The translations under genes were made by a program, and so were the position numbers. The notes under the pieces are model-generated. The model was not told where the DNA came from. It saw only the letters and a list, made by a program, of their open reading frames with translations, and made no database searches. Positions 35,664-44,730 of a DNA stretch of 60,122 nucleotides are shown piece after piece. Each line of letters begins with the position of its first letter. The stretch's first letter is position 1. Source of the DNA: an uncultured Nitrosospira sp. (GTDB taxonomy: Bacteria > Nitrospirota > Nitrospiria > Nitrospirales > Nitrospiraceae); contig CAADGK010000094.1 in the NCBI GenBank assembly GCA_900696515.1, forward strand, positions 1-60,122, read 5' to 3'.

Positions 35664-36398
35664 ATGAAGAAACTTCTGATGAGCATCGCGGCGTTTGGAG
35701 TGATTGCCATCACTGGAAGTCTCTCGTGGCTCTACAACTCACTGGATGCTCCGGTTGGTTCCGCGATTCGTCGATATGGGCCTGAAATCACCGGCGTCTC
35801 CGTCAGTCTTGCCAAAGCCACCATCAACCCTCTCGACGGCAAGGCGGCCTTACATGATCTGGTGGTCGGCAATCCGGATGGCTTCAAGACCAACCAGGCG
35901 ATCTCGCTCGGCGAAATCAGCGTGACGCTCGATATCGGTTCGCTCACGACGGACGTGATCCGGATCAAAGAACTCACCCTCCTCAAACCGGAGATCACAT
36001 ACGAGTACGCCTCGGGCAAAAATAACCTCGAGGTACTGCAACAAAACATTGAACGTTCAATCGGCCAAGAGCGAGGCGCCAGGAAGAACCGTCAGAACTC
36101 GGAATCCGGCAAGAAACTGGTCATCGAACATCTGTATGTAAAGGGCGCCACAGCCCACGTGAGCGCCGAACTGCTCAATGGCAAGTCCGTCTCGGTACCG
36201 ATCCCGGATTTGCACCTGCAAGACATCGGCAGGAAATCGGACGGAGTCACCGCCGGTGAAGTTACTAAACAGATAGTTGGCTCGATCGTACAGCAGGTCA
36301 GCACAGCCATGACATCAGCCGGTGTGCATACCGCAACCCAAACCATCCAGAAAGCGGTAAACTCCGCGACCCAGACCATCAAAAAGCTCTTCAAGTAA
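35664..36398 (+). CDS. AsmA/DUF748-like envelope protein
   Basis: 244 residues. An N-terminal hydrophobic anchor (LLMSIAAFGVIAITGSLSWLY) is followed by a segment typical of the AsmA/DUF748 group: YGPEITGVSVSLAKATINPLDGKAALHDLVVGNP, then IRIKELTLLKPEITYEY and KLVIEHLYVKGATAHV. It is much shorter than AsmA itself. The C-terminus is a Thr/Ser/Gln-rich helix. Such proteins sit in the inner membrane facing the periplasm and are linked to envelope homeostasis or lipid movement. It precedes two other plus-strand genes ending with OmpH/Skp. Confidence 0.7.
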   Translation: MKKLLMSIAAFGVIAITGSLSWLYNSLDAPVGSAIRRYGPEITGVSVSLAKATINPLDGKAALHDLVVGNPDGFKTNQAISLGEISVTLDIGSLTTDVIRIKELTLLKPEITYEYASGKNNLEVLQQNIERSIGQERGARKNRQNSESGKKLVIEHLYVKGATAHVSAELLNGKSVSVPIPDLHLQDIGRKSDGVTAGEVTKQIVGSIVQQVSTAMTSAGVHTATQTIQKAVNSATQTIKKLFK

Positions 36399-36569
36399 TT
36401 GGATACTGATCAAGGTTCGACTGCTCCACACACATCATCCCCCTCTTTTTGCCGTCTGGAAAAACACCCCCTGTTTCAGTACACTCGTGCTCCTGTAAGA
36501 CCTGTACACTTCTCCTGAAGAGAACAGGCCTCCGCATCACGGTTTGATGATCTTGTAGCGAGGACTTCA

Positions 36570-36980
36570 ATGGGATTTCTTAGTAAACTGCTTGATATGC
36601 CGTCGTTCAACGGCGCAACCAACGCGCTGCTCGTGGAGTTGGCTTTGCTTGAATTCACAGAGTCACAACGGACCCAGCTGAAAGGTCGTGTCATTGAACT
36701 CTACCGCGCCCATCGCGCTGCGGATGGAACGGTAGAAACGACACTGATTGAACTGAATCAGACGCCCCGCTTCTTCCAATTGAACCTGGTAGCCCTTGCC
36801 ATGAAGGACCTTGGATTGAAGCCCCCTCTCAAAAAGGAAAAATTGAAGCACATTCGTGACCCGTTCGATCCCAATCACGCGGATGCACGAGCACTGAACG
36901 CCGTCGCACAACGATTGAAATGGCAGCACGGGATCGAGATCTGGATTCGCGAAGAGCCCATCAGTTTTGATTCCTGGTAA
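36570..36980 (+). CDS. Hypothetical protein, 136 residues
   Basis: Soluble, mostly helical protein starting MGFLSKLLDMPSFNGATNAL with an AGGA site 5 nt before the ATG. Charged helices (ESQRTQLKGRVIELYRAHR) and a lysine-rich PPLKKEKLKHIRD segment are visible; no signal peptide, cysteines or known motif. Codon use fits the neighbours. I do not recognise it. Confidence 0.55.
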   Translation: MGFLSKLLDMPSFNGATNALLVELALLEFTESQRTQLKGRVIELYRAHRAADGTVETTLIELNQTPRFFQLNLVALAMKDLGLKPPLKKEKLKHIRDPFDPNHADARALNAVAQRLKWQHGIEIWIREEPISFDSW

Positions 36981-37064
36981 CCCGTCGTTTGCTTGACAGA
37001 GCAATTGATCCACGGTTATTCTGCCGACGCTTCTTCGTGTTGGCGACCACATACAGGAGACGCT

Positions 37065-37613
37065 ATGTCCATTTCTGCTGTTCGAGCACTGTTGCTTGCC
37101 GCGCTGTTTGTTTCCGTTTCCCTCCTCTCAGTCGCATTCAGCGAGGCGGCTGAATTCAAGATGGGGGTCCTGGACCCGCAGTCCGTGTTGGAAAAATCCA
37201 AGGCAGGGAAGCGGGCGCTCGATGGACTGAAAGAGTATGTATCGACCAGGCAAAAGCTCCTGGGCAAGGATGAAGAAGAACTCCGCAATACCGAGAGACA
37301 GCTCAAGGAGCAGGCCCCCAAGTTGACCGAGACCGAAAAGAAGGAGAAAGAAGGGCAGTTCCGAGCGAAGGTGCAGGAATTTCAGAAACGCGCGCAAGAA
37401 TTCAATATGGAGCTCCAGAAGAAGCAGAAGGAACTAGTGGATGAATATATGAAAAAAATCTCCGCTGCGACACAAACCGTCGCGGAAAAAGGCGGAGTCG
37501 CACTCGTGGTCGATAAAGGCAGCGAGCAGACCGTCAAGATCGTGATCTACAATAAGGATACGATCGATCTTACGGAGCAGGTCATCAAGGAGTTTGATCG
37601 AGTCAATAAGTAG
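37065..37613 (+). CDS. OmpH/Skp family periplasmic chaperone
   Basis: 182 residues from the ATG at 37065 (CAGGAGA upstream). Signal peptide LLLAALFVSVSLLSVAFSEAAE, then the Skp start FKMGVLDPQSVLEKSKAGKR, a long charged coiled coil (about 55-140) forming the tentacles, and a final beta segment (VALVVDKGSEQTVKIVIYN). Skp trimers hold unfolded outer-membrane proteins in the periplasm. Here it is not beside bamA or lpxD, unlike in many bacteria, so a second Skp-like gene may exist elsewhere. Confidence 0.85.
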   Translation: MSISAVRALLLAALFVSVSLLSVAFSEAAEFKMGVLDPQSVLEKSKAGKRALDGLKEYVSTRQKLLGKDEEELRNTERQLKEQAPKLTETEKKEKEGQFRAKVQEFQKRAQEFNMELQKKQKELVDEYMKKISAATQTVAEKGGVALVVDKGSEQTVKIVIYNKDTIDLTEQVIKEFDRVNK

Positions 37614-37631
37614 TCCCGGCAATACAGACCT

Positions 37632-38000
37632 TCACGATTCGAGGGGGAGTCCAGCTTCCCGCCACGCGCGGATGCCCCCATCCATCGATATCACGTTTTC
37701 ATACCCCATCTGTTGCAACGCATCGGCAGCCAGTGCTGATCGATAGCCTCCGCCACAATAGAGCACGATGGAGTCCTGTTTGTCGGGAACCACTGACTCG
37801 ATATCCCGCTCAATAATTCCCTTCCCAAGATGCCGAGCGCCTCGAGCATGGTCCTTGGCAAATTCATGATCCTCACGGATATCGATAAAATGGAACCGCT
37901 CACCTCGGTCAAGACGTCCCTTCACCTCACCCACGCTGCATTCCTTCACTCGCTGCTTCGCTTGCTCGACGAGTTTCAAAAAACCCGGGTTATGCTTCAT
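37632..38000 (-). CDS. Rhodanese-like domain protein
   Basis: 122 residues, a single rhodanese domain: FHFIDIREDHEFAKDHARGARHLGKG, then the active-site loop VLYCGGGYRSALAADAL with the catalytic Cys near 82. It accepts a sulfane sulfur as persulfide. Cytosolic. It lies 12 bp after the radical SAM gene on the same strand and convergent with the ompH/skp gene; a link in sulfur handling is possible but not shown. Confidence 0.9.
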   Translation of the reverse strand: MKHNPGFLKLVEQAKQRVKECSVGEVKGRLDRGERFHFIDIREDHEFAKDHARGARHLGKGIIERDIESVVPDKQDSIVLYCGGGYRSALAADALQQMGYENVISMDGGIRAWREAGLPLES

Positions 38001-38012
38001 GTCTCCTCCACA

Positions 38013-39047
38013 CTAAAACAGAGAGAGCTGTTTACGACTTGGCCGGCTGAATGTTTCCGGAATGGGACTCATGCCACCTTCAGAAAATCCTGCTTTCCGT
38101 TTCGCCAGCTCAAAGAGCTGTGTGATCAAATTCCAATAGGGCCCTTGTCCCTCCTGTCTCTTAAAAAATCGACCCTCTGTCAACGTCCCACCTCTCACCT
38201 CACGGAAACGATGGGTGATTTTTGCAATCCGTTCCGGAAATGCCTCCGCAAGCCGATCGACAAACACCGACTCCGCACTCCCTGACAATCTCAACAGACT
38301 ATAGGTCGCCGTGCAGGCTCCGGCATGGGCACCCCGCTCCAGCAAGTCCGGAATGTCCTCTTCATTCACAGCGGGGATAATCGGGGCAATCGACAGGCCG
38401 GTCGGAATACCGGCTTCCGCCAGCATGCTCATCGCGGCAAACCGCTTGGTGATCGACGGGGCTTGCGGTTCGAGCTTGCGAGCCACCTCGTCGGACGAAA
38501 AGGGAATACTGAAATACACCAGCACCCAGGCCTCTCGCTGCAACCGAGTCAGCACATCGAGATCGCGCAGGACCAATGCCCCCTTCGTGATGATCGCGAC
38601 CGGATTTCGATACTCTGCGCACACTTCCAAGCAAGCACGAGTCAATCCATGGCTGGCTTCAAGCGGTTGATAGCAGTCCGTATTTCCTGAAAACACGATC
38701 AGCTCCCCCTGCCAGGAGGCCTTTTCAAACGCCTGCCGAAGCAGCCGCGGTGCATCCTCCTTGACCACAAGCTTGCTTTCGAAGTCGGTTCCCGCGCCAA
38801 ACCCCCAATACTCATGAGTGGGACGGGCATAACAATAGGCACAGGCATGAAAACAGCCGCGATAGGGATTTACACTCCAGCGAAACGGCAAGTCCGGGCT
38901 CTCGTTACGACTTAAAATCTCTCGACTGTCGTCGGTATAGACCGTCAGTTTGGCCACACCAGCCGGCTCAAGGAGATCGCGATGGCGGGACTCAAAGGGA
39001 TTGGGGGGATTAGAAATCCGGCGCATCGTGCCTATCCTCTCCCCCAT
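38013..39047 (-). CDS. PA0069/SplB-like radical SAM protein
   Basis: 344 residues. The cluster motif is NPYRGCFHACAYCYARPTHEYWG (C-x3-C-x2-C) near residue 70, followed by LIVFSGNTDCYQPLEA, AIITKGALVLRDLD and APIIPAVNEEDI. These match the PA0069/Rv2578c family related to spore photoproduct lyase; the reaction is unknown. The protein ends KQLSLF, which resembles a beta-clamp-binding motif (QLSLF), hinting at a DNA-linked role. The upstream 39048-39415 gap holds no gene. Confidence 0.85.
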   Translation of the reverse strand: MGERIGTMRRISNPPNPFESRHRDLLEPAGVAKLTVYTDDSREILSRNESPDLPFRWSVNPYRGCFHACAYCYARPTHEYWGFGAGTDFESKLVVKEDAPRLLRQAFEKASWQGELIVFSGNTDCYQPLEASHGLTRACLEVCAEYRNPVAIITKGALVLRDLDVLTRLQREAWVLVYFSIPFSSDEVARKLEPQAPSITKRFAAMSMLAEAGIPTGLSIAPIIPAVNEEDIPDLLERGAHAGACTATYSLLRLSGSAESVFVDRLAEAFPERIAKITHRFREVRGGTLTEGRFFKRQEGQGPYWNLITQLFELAKRKAGFSEGGMSPIPETFSRPSRKQLSLF

Positions 39048-39158
39048 ACCTGATTGATGTCAAATTTCTGTTGAGAGGAAAGAGATCTGGATGTGGCAGC
39101 TTGCTCGTTTCGTTGACTCTCAGAAACCTAGCCCGTATTATTTACGACTGCTCGTGGC

Positions 39159-39195
39159 CCCTCGACACGCTCAGGGTCCCGAGCCTGGTCGAGGG
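39159..39195. repeat. REP-like palindrome
   Basis: CCCTCGAC (39159-39166) pairs with GTCGAGGG (39188-39195), and a second inner pair GCTC/GAGC extends the stem. It resembles the GC-rich palindromes (TCGACA-GCTCAG type) dispersed in many genomes. It lies in the otherwise empty 39048-39415 interval before serS. Confidence 0.5.
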
Positions 39196-39415
39196 ACAAA
39201 GTTGGTTTGTCTTGTCTATCGAGTTTGTCTGGTGCGGGGCTGTCAGCTGATCTGAATTGCTCACCCCGCTTCGCCGACTTTGCAAGGCGAGCATTCAACA
39301 TTCACAACTTCCTGAGCCCAAACTTGTCGCAGCAGTAGATCGGCGTTTCTGCAGAAGAGTCATGAATATGACGAGCTAAATGTTAGATTCGATCGGTTTT
39401 TTGAAAGGATAGCCC

Positions 39416-40702
39416 GTGCACGACCTCAAACAACTCCGGGACAACCTCGACCACATCCGCACCACTCTGGGGCGACGTGGACACGACGTCCAGTGGAACG
39501 ACATCCAGCAGCTCAGCGAACAACGGCGAGCGATCACAACGCAGGTCGAGCAACTCCGATTCGAACTCAACAAGGGCTCTGAAGAGGTCGCCCGTCTCCG
39601 CCGCGCCAAAGAGCCGGCTGACACCGCCATGGCTGCAATGAAGCAGGTGGGCGATCGGATCAAGGGAGCCGAAGGCACGTTGCGAACCGTCGAAGAGGCT
39701 CTGAGCGATGTCGCCCTTCGCATCCCCAACCTCCCCCATGCTTCCGTCCCGGTGGGGACCGATGCAGCTGAGAATGTCGAAGTGCGCCGTTGGGGAACCA
39801 TCCCGTTGTTTTCCTATGCTCCCAAACCGCATTGGGAAATCGGAGAGCACCTCGGCATCTTGGATTTTGATCGGGCCGCCAAGATTGCCGGAGCCAGATT
39901 TTCCGTCATGACCGGAACCGGCGCCAGACTGGAACGGGCGTTGATCAATTATATGCTCGATCGACACACCACTCAGCATGGATACCGTGAGGTAATCACG
40001 CCTCTCATGGTGAATCGATCGACGATGACGGGCACCGGGCAGCTTCCCAAATTTGAAGAAGATCTCTTCCGTTTAAAAGACGAAGACTACTTCCTCATCC
40101 CCACCGCGGAAGTCCCGGTCACCAATCTGCACCGTGAAGAGATCCTGAGCGGAGACCGTTTACCGCTGCGGTACACCGCCTACACGCCCTGCTTCAGGCG
40201 AGAGGCGGGATCCTACGGAAAAGACACCAGAGGCCTCATACGCCTCCACCAATTCAACAAGGTAGAACTAGTCGCATTCACCACGCCCGATCGGTCCTAT
40301 GAGGAGCTTGAGCGCCTGACAGGCCACGCTGAGTCTATCTTGCAGGACTTGAATCTCCCCTATCGCGTGATGGCTCTCTGCTCCGGGGATATGGGATTTT
40401 CTGCCGCCAAGACCTATGATCTTGAAGTGTGGCTCCCCTCTCAACAACAGTATCGCGAGATTTCGTCCTGCAGCAATTTCGAATCGTTTCAGGCCAGACG
40501 CGCGAGCATCAAGTATAGACCGACCGGCGGGAAAAAGGACACGAAGACCGACTTTGTCCATACGCTCAACGGTTCAGGCCTGGCGGTCGGACGAACCTTG
40601 CTCGCTATTTTGGAAAACTATCAGCAGCCGGATGGCACTGTTGAGATTCCTTCGGTACTACGCCCCTATATGGGAGGGATGGAACGAATCACGCAGGAAT
40701 GA
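39416..40702 (+). CDS. serS: Seryl-tRNA synthetase
   Basis: 428-residue class II aminoacyl-tRNA synthetase. The N-terminal coiled-coil arm (about 1-105, [20 protein letters not shown]) grips the long variable arm of tRNA-Ser. The catalytic core has motif 2 ([31 protein letters not shown]) and motif 3 ([19 protein letters not shown]). GTG start with AAAGGA 6 nt upstream. Normal length; single gene. Confidence 0.97.
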   Translation: MHDLKQLRDNLDHIRTTLGRRGHDVQWNDIQQLSEQRRAITTQVEQLRFELNKGSEEVARLRRAKEPADTAMAAMKQVGDRIKGAEGTLRTVEEALSDVALRIPNLPHASVPVGTDAAENVEVRRWGTIPLFSYAPKPHWEIGEHLGILDFDRAAKIAGARFSVMTGTGARLERALINYMLDRHTTQHGYREVITPLMVNRSTMTGTGQLPKFEEDLFRLKDEDYFLIPTAEVPVTNLHREEILSGDRLPLRYTAYTPCFRREAGSYGKDTRGLIRLHQFNKVELVAFTTPDRSYEELERLTGHAESILQDLNLPYRVMALCSGDMGFSAAKTYDLEVWLPSQQQYREISSCSNFESFQARRASIKYRPTGGKKDTKTDFVHTLNGSGLAVGRTLLAILENYQQPDGTVEIPSVLRPYMGGMERITQE

Positions 40703-40908
40703 CTCGTTCCATCATCCTTCCTCGACCGTGCCCAAAGATAGTGTATTGATTGCCATTCGTTTCCGTTCGATCTCTGTAATCTCCAGCGAACACAATTTGC
40801 GAGGCAGATCATATTTTTCTCCACTTGAATTTGCGAGTCTAACTCGTGTACAACCCCTCTCCGCTTAGAAGCCTTTGATGGAAGAATCGTATACAAAAAG
40901 GAGTCGAA

Positions 40909-41112
40909 ATGGGAGCATCGTGGTCCCTGAGTCAAGAGGAAGAAGACCTGAATCGCCAACGGTTGTTTCGCAAGGCGAGAAAGGGTGACGAGAAGGCCAA
41001 GCAAGAGTTACAGGAAATCTATGGCGTGAGGTTATGGGCGGAGCATGAGCGAGCCGAGTTGGTGTACGACAATCCTCGCTACAATGCCAAACGCGGTAGC
41101 CAGAAGTCTTGA
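40909..41112 (+). CDS. 67-residue conserved-looking hypothetical protein
   Basis: Starts MGASWSLSQEEEDLNRQRLF, a highly charged helical protein with no signal peptide or cysteines. AAGGAG is 5 nt before the ATG, a strong site. Upstream, CGAGT-CTA-ACTCG (40834-40846) is a short palindrome that could be an operator. Function unknown. Confidence 0.6.
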   Translation: MGASWSLSQEEEDLNRQRLFRKARKGDEKAKQELQEIYGVRLWAEHERAELVYDNPRYNAKRGSQKS

Positions 41113-41209
41113 ACCCATCGATAAGCGCAACGGCGAACCCGGAGCCAGACCAAGAACCACTTTGTGAGCACCGGCGACTCACGCTCGCATGTATGGCCTT
41201 TGTTTACGA

Positions 41210-41476
41210 ATGGACTGTCACGAAACTTGCCGGGACGTCGTAGACTGCGCAATCCATCGCATCTGCTACAACTGTTATCAGATCCATTTTTTCGACACCC
41301 AAGCCCTCTTCGAGAGCGCCTCTCGTGGCCGCCTCATCGACGATATCGAAAACATCTCCAAGTGCCAGCTAGGAACCCCGTCCCACCCTGACCTGATTCG
41401 GGTGATGCAGCGCCATCCGTCTCCCCTCATCCATTCGACCAACGTTCCTTACGACAAAAGCTGTTCTTCTGCATAA
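41210..41476 (+). CDS. Possible small Cys-rich protein
   Basis: 88 residues from the ATG at 41210 (41189 is an alternative), starting MDCHETCRDVVDC with six cysteines in the first 25 residues and again KC later, so a metal site is possible. No ribosome-binding site is evident. The stretch HETCRDVVDCAI has a same-frame echo at about 42070-42110 (QTHRNAVYCAI), which suggests either a decayed relative or a shared DNA repeat. Confidence 0.35.
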   Translation: MDCHETCRDVVDCAIHRICYNCYQIHFFDTQALFESASRGRLIDDIENISKCQLGTPSHPDLIRVMQRHPSPLIHSTNVPYDKSCSSA

Positions 41477-41493
41477 ACTCCGTTTGAGCCGGC

Positions 41494-41913
41494 TCACGGT
41501 TCAATGCGTTTGCCCTGCTGCACCAGCAACCCGGCCCGCGTATCTATGCTGACTAGCAGCTCATGCAGACTAAAGAGCAGGATGGCCCCTTCACACATGA
41601 GCCGCCAGACTAGGTTGCCGATCACGAGGGCGGCGATTCCGCCCAGGCGGGTGAAAATGGGGCCAGCCATATACTCATCCAGCGCATCAGGAGACAAAAT
41701 GGACAACAGCCCGGCAGCGGTGATGAAGCAGGCTCCGACAAAGTAGATCACTTTAATCAGCTGCGGAGTCACCAATTCCCGAAAAGCAAAATACTCCGCG
41801 TAGAAGCTCATATATCTCACCGGTTTTTGTGGAGGCGCGTTCAATACCTGCTCACACACTGAGCACTTCATGGCGGAGGCGTCATTTTCTGTGAAACATT
41901 GGGGACACTTCAT
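41494..41913 (-). CDS. DUF4282 membrane protein with N-terminal zinc ribbon
   Basis: 139 residues from the ATG at 41913, which has AGGAG 5 nt upstream. An N-terminal zinc ribbon (MKCPQCFTENDASAMKCSVC) precedes two membrane helices (VIYFVGACFITAAGLLSIL and GGIAALVIGNLVWRLMCEGAIL) of the DUF4282 family. The final helix (LFSLHELLVSIDTR) is likely cytosolic. Function unknown. The longer open frame upstream of 41913 is not supported. Confidence 0.72.
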   Translation of the reverse strand: MKCPQCFTENDASAMKCSVCEQVLNAPPQKPVRYMSFYAEYFAFRELVTPQLIKVIYFVGACFITAAGLLSILSPDALDEYMAGPIFTRLGGIAALVIGNLVWRLMCEGAILLFSLHELLVSIDTRAGLLVQQGKRIEP

Positions 41914-42210
41914 AGATTCTCCTTTTAGTCGCTGGTTCAGGGATAGGCAAAGACGCTTCTTGCAGCTTATTCGATTTACGAGTCTGAAGCGATAGCTGAG
42001 TCCACGAGTCGGTCGTGGGTTGAGTGAGTCGTCAGAATCTCTTCTGTAAGAAATCGAGGGAGGGTGTTTACCAAACCCACCGGAACGCCGTATACTGCGC
42101 GATCCCATACTGGGGCGGTAAACGATATCCGCTTGGGTGTAATAAGAATGGGGGGTTATCCCGTCGCCAAGACCAGTCAGATTGGCTCCGGGTCGAGCGA
42201 GCTTGGTATG

Positions 42211-42251
42211 GAGGGGTGACGGAGCGGCCGAACGTGCCGGTCTTGAAAACA
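42211..42251 (+). other. 5' half of a tRNA-Ser(UGA) gene (truncated)
   Basis: The sequence gives a 7-base acceptor strand GGAGGGG, TG, a D-arm with ACG/CGT stem around GAGCGGCCGAA, and an anticodon arm reading CCGGT-CTTGAAA-AC, anticodon TGA at 42245-42247. After AC the expected CGG is replaced by AGA, and no variable arm, T-arm or 3' acceptor strand follows. The gene is therefore cut in the anticodon stem, as left when an element integrates or excises at a tRNA. The surrounding 41914-42947 interval has no gene I can support. Confidence 0.6.
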
Positions 42252-42763
42252 GATTTAGACCCTCAAGAACCTCCGAAAACCGCATAAACAGCGGCTTCTG
42301 ATTGGACAGGATGGGTCATCTGTGGCTCATCCTGTGTTCATTTCCGCGCCCCAAGTGGACCCCGCTAACGACGTACATTCTTACCTGCTGATGCTACCTT
42401 CCCTACCTCTCTTCCTCTAACACCGATACCGCTCTCTCACAACCGGCACACCCCCAACCGGCATTGGCAATCGGTCCCATTTGGGGTTTGTCCCACCAGG
42501 ACAAAAATGGCCATAGAACCGCTTACAAACGGAATTCCCCCAATTTCAACCCACGAACGCGCTACAGACCAGGAGTCCATGCAGACCGGTAGGAGCGGAG
42601 AGTCCAGCCCATGTGTCTGTTCGGGCAGATCCGCTAAGCCTGGGATACTAGTCCGAGTTTGAACTATTTAGCACTTCATTGAGCTGCCCCCGTTAGCTCA
42701 TCAATACATTTGTGATGCCCTGGAATGTGGCCATGCGGAAAGTGTGATTTTTTCTCCACCTTG

Positions 42764-42781
42764 GACAAATCCAGATTTGTC
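42764..42781. repeat. Short perfect palindrome upstream of the SOS cassette
   Basis: GACAAATC-CA-GATTTGTC, 8-bp arms, about 200 bp before the repressor gene. Could be a regulator site or a relic of the element; no second copy was seen. Confidence 0.35.
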
Positions 42782-42947
42782 GCCTTCGTTGCAAGGTACG
42801 CCCAGATTTCTGCAAGGTCGGCTTCCGCCGTGTACGTGAGACGAAGGGTCAGGGTTTGGCTAATAATTTCCTCCCTCGCGCCATAATTTTTCTCGGATCA
42901 AAGTCGGTGACGCCCCCAGCGGCAAGATCCGCCACGAGACACGTCTC

Positions 42948-42987
42948 TTGACAGATCCACGAAAGCATGTGACATTATGTCACATGC
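42948..42987 (+). promoter_or_regulatory. Promoter and 23-bp palindromic operator of the imuB-dnaE2 cassette
   Basis: TTGACA (42948-42953) serves as -35, with a weak -10 around 42972-42978. A perfect palindrome fills 42965-42987: arms GCATGTGACAT and its reverse complement around a single central T. It covers the -10, the likely transcription start and the ATG at 42984, so the message is probably leaderless and its repressor would block both. The first product is an XRE-S24 repressor, the natural binder. The sequence is unlike the E. coli LexA box. Confidence 0.75.
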
Positions 42988-43526
42988 GACCGGGATCGTT
43001 ACGGGAACTTCGAAAGACGCTGGGGATGACGCAGGAGACCCTCGCTCAGACGCTGCACTGCACCCGCCGATCGATCATCCGCTATGAAGATGGCACTGTT
43101 CCGATTCCCATGACGGTGGAATTAGCCCTCATGCAGCTCAGCTCCGCCCAGATTCCGCTAGCGGGAGTGGTTGCGGCTGGGGCGCCCATTGAACCGATTC
43201 CTCAGATGGAACGCGTCGAGGTGCCGAAAAGCATGGTCGGTCGTGGCGAGACCTTCGCCCTTCGTGTGAAAGGCACGTCCATGCAGAATGAGGGCATCTT
43301 TCCAGGTGACATTGTCGTGGTGCAGAAACACTCGTCTGCCAGCAATGGCCAGACCGTGATCGCTTTGGTAAACGGCGAGGCCACGATCAAGACGTACCTC
43401 CGTAAGGCCGGTACAGTAGAACTCCATCCCGCCAATGACGCCATGCAGCCGATTATCATCAAGCCCTCGGACAGTTTCCAGATCGAAGGCATTGTCGTCG
43501 GCGTCATCCGTCACCTCCGAAAGTGA
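42984..43526 (+). CDS. XRE-HTH / S24 peptidase LexA-like repressor
   Basis: 180 residues. An XRE helix-turn-helix (5-50: LRELRKTLGMTQETLAQTL, RRSIIRYEDG) replaces LexA's winged helix. The S24 domain keeps the self-cleavage site GVVAAGAP (Ala65-Gly66), catalytic Ser99 (VKGTSMQ) and Lys136 (EATIKTYL), so RecA-stimulated autocleavage is expected. A TTG at 42948 would extend it by 12 residues but coincides with the -35 box, and the ATG at 42984 lies within the operator. It most likely represses itself plus imuB and dnaE2, taking the place of LexA; imuA is absent. Confidence 0.88.
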   Translation: MRPGSLRELRKTLGMTQETLAQTLHCTRRSIIRYEDGTVPIPMTVELALMQLSSAQIPLAGVVAAGAPIEPIPQMERVEVPKSMVGRGETFALRVKGTSMQNEGIFPGDIVVVQKHSSASNGQTVIALVNGEATIKTYLRKAGTVELHPANDAMQPIIIKPSDSFQIEGIVVGVIRHLRK

Positions 43527-43545
43527 GGCTCAGGCCGTTGGCACC

Positions 43546-44730
43546 ATGGATCGCCAGATTGTCTGCTTTGGGATTCCTACCTTTGAAGTCGCCGTTGCTC
43601 GGCTTCACAATCCCAGCCTCTCGACTCGACCACTGGCCATCGCTCCGTTAAATACCTCCCGGGCCTGCCTACGTGAAGTCTCATCCGAAGCGGAACAGGC
43701 AGGCCTTGGGATTGGCATGTCCGTCGAGCAGGCCCGACGGGTCTGTCCCTCCCTGCACGTCCTCTCCCCGGATCCCTCTCGCGTCCGTACGGCGGAGGAG
43801 TGTTTGCTTCAGGTCGTGAGACGCTACGCTCCGGTCTGGGAACCGGTTCAACCTGGTTTCTTCGTGATGGATCTGACCGGGACCGGACGACTCTTCGGAC
43901 CAGCCTCTGATGTCGCGGCGAAGGTCCAGCATGAGGTGCTCGCTCAGTATCGACTTGATGGGGTCGCCGGTGTTGGGAGCAACAAGCTGGTGGCTCAGAC
44001 TGCAGCGACGTTGATTCAGCCGTCAGAACTGTATGATGTCCGCCCAGGGTCGGAGCCGGTGTTCATGGCACCGCTGTCGGTACGCACCCTGCCAGGTCTG
44101 CAGCGGCCCTGCATGCGGCAAGTCTTGTCACGGCTCGATGATTTGAACCTCGACCGGCTCGGCGATGTCGCGGAGAGCCCGGTTGATGCGCTGGAAGTCG
44201 CATTAGGAGACTACGCCGGACAGCTCTCTCGCTGGGCCCAAGGGATTGATTCATTGCCGGTGCTGCCACCGGCGAGTCAGCCTCATCTCGAAGAGATGGT
44301 CTTATTGGACCCGGATGAGATCGATGATTACGTGCTGACTGGCCGATTGCTCGACACGCTGCAACGGCTCTGCCGAATGCTGCGGAGTCAGCGCCGCGTC
44401 TGTGGCCGTCTGTCCCTCACGATCCGCTACCGCGATCACCTTGAAGTGACCAAACAAGAGCGCGTCACGCCCGAGACCTGCTGGGAATGTGATCTGTCCC
44501 CCGTGGTGCGGTCGCTCTTTCAGAAATGCATGCGTCGGCGCATTCGACTCCGTGCCATGACGCTCAGCATGGCCGGCTTGACTGGATTTGCCCAGCAAGG
44601 CGTGCTGTTTGATGCCCGGCCTGTCGAGGAACAGCGTCGGCAGGAGCGGGCTAAGAAGCTCTCCGTCGCGCTCGATCAGCTCCATGCTCGATTCGGTGAG
44701 CAGGCCATTCGGTATGGGAGGAGTGATTGA
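43546..44730 (+). CDS. imuB: ImuB-like Y-family polymerase homologue (catalytically dead)
   Basis: 394 residues of Y-family architecture. The metal-binding Asp of motif I is gone (VCFGIPTFEVAVA where polymerases have VDMDxFFAxVE), and the S-x-DE pair reads FVMDLTGTGRLFG, so only one of three acidic residues remains. This is the ImuB pattern. QGVLF near residue 356 looks like a beta-clamp-binding motif. ImuB is the adaptor that brings DnaE2 to the clamp in mutagenic translesion synthesis. ATG at 43546 is 19 bp past the repressor stop; the last base adjoins the dnaE2 GTG. Confidence 0.85.
   Translation: MDRQIVCFGIPTFEVAVARLHNPSLSTRPLAIAPLNTSRACLREVSSEAEQAGLGIGMSVEQARRVCPSLHVLSPDPSRVRTAEECLLQVVRRYAPVWEPVQPGFFVMDLTGTGRLFGPASDVAAKVQHEVLAQYRLDGVAGVGSNKLVAQTAATLIQPSELYDVRPGSEPVFMAPLSVRTLPGLQRPCMRQVLSRLDDLNLDRLGDVAESPVDALEVALGDYAGQLSRWAQGIDSLPVLPPASQPHLEEMVLLDPDEIDDYVLTGRLLDTLQRLCRMLRSQRRVCGRLSLTIRYRDHLEVTKQERVTPETCWECDLSPVVRSLFQKCMRRRIRLRAMTLSMAGLTGFAQQGVLFDARPVEEQRRQERAKKLSVALDQLHARFGEQAIRYGRSD

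Noticed and set aside
42024-42287. 87-codon open frame containing the tRNA-Ser half
   Set aside because: Its C-terminal part is just translated tRNA sequence, and there is no ribosome-binding site.
42968-42984. TGTGA...TCACA read as a Crp site
   Set aside because: The spacing between half-sites is 7, not the usual 6, and the symmetry extends to 23 bp over the repressor's own start codon, so a dedicated operator is more likely.
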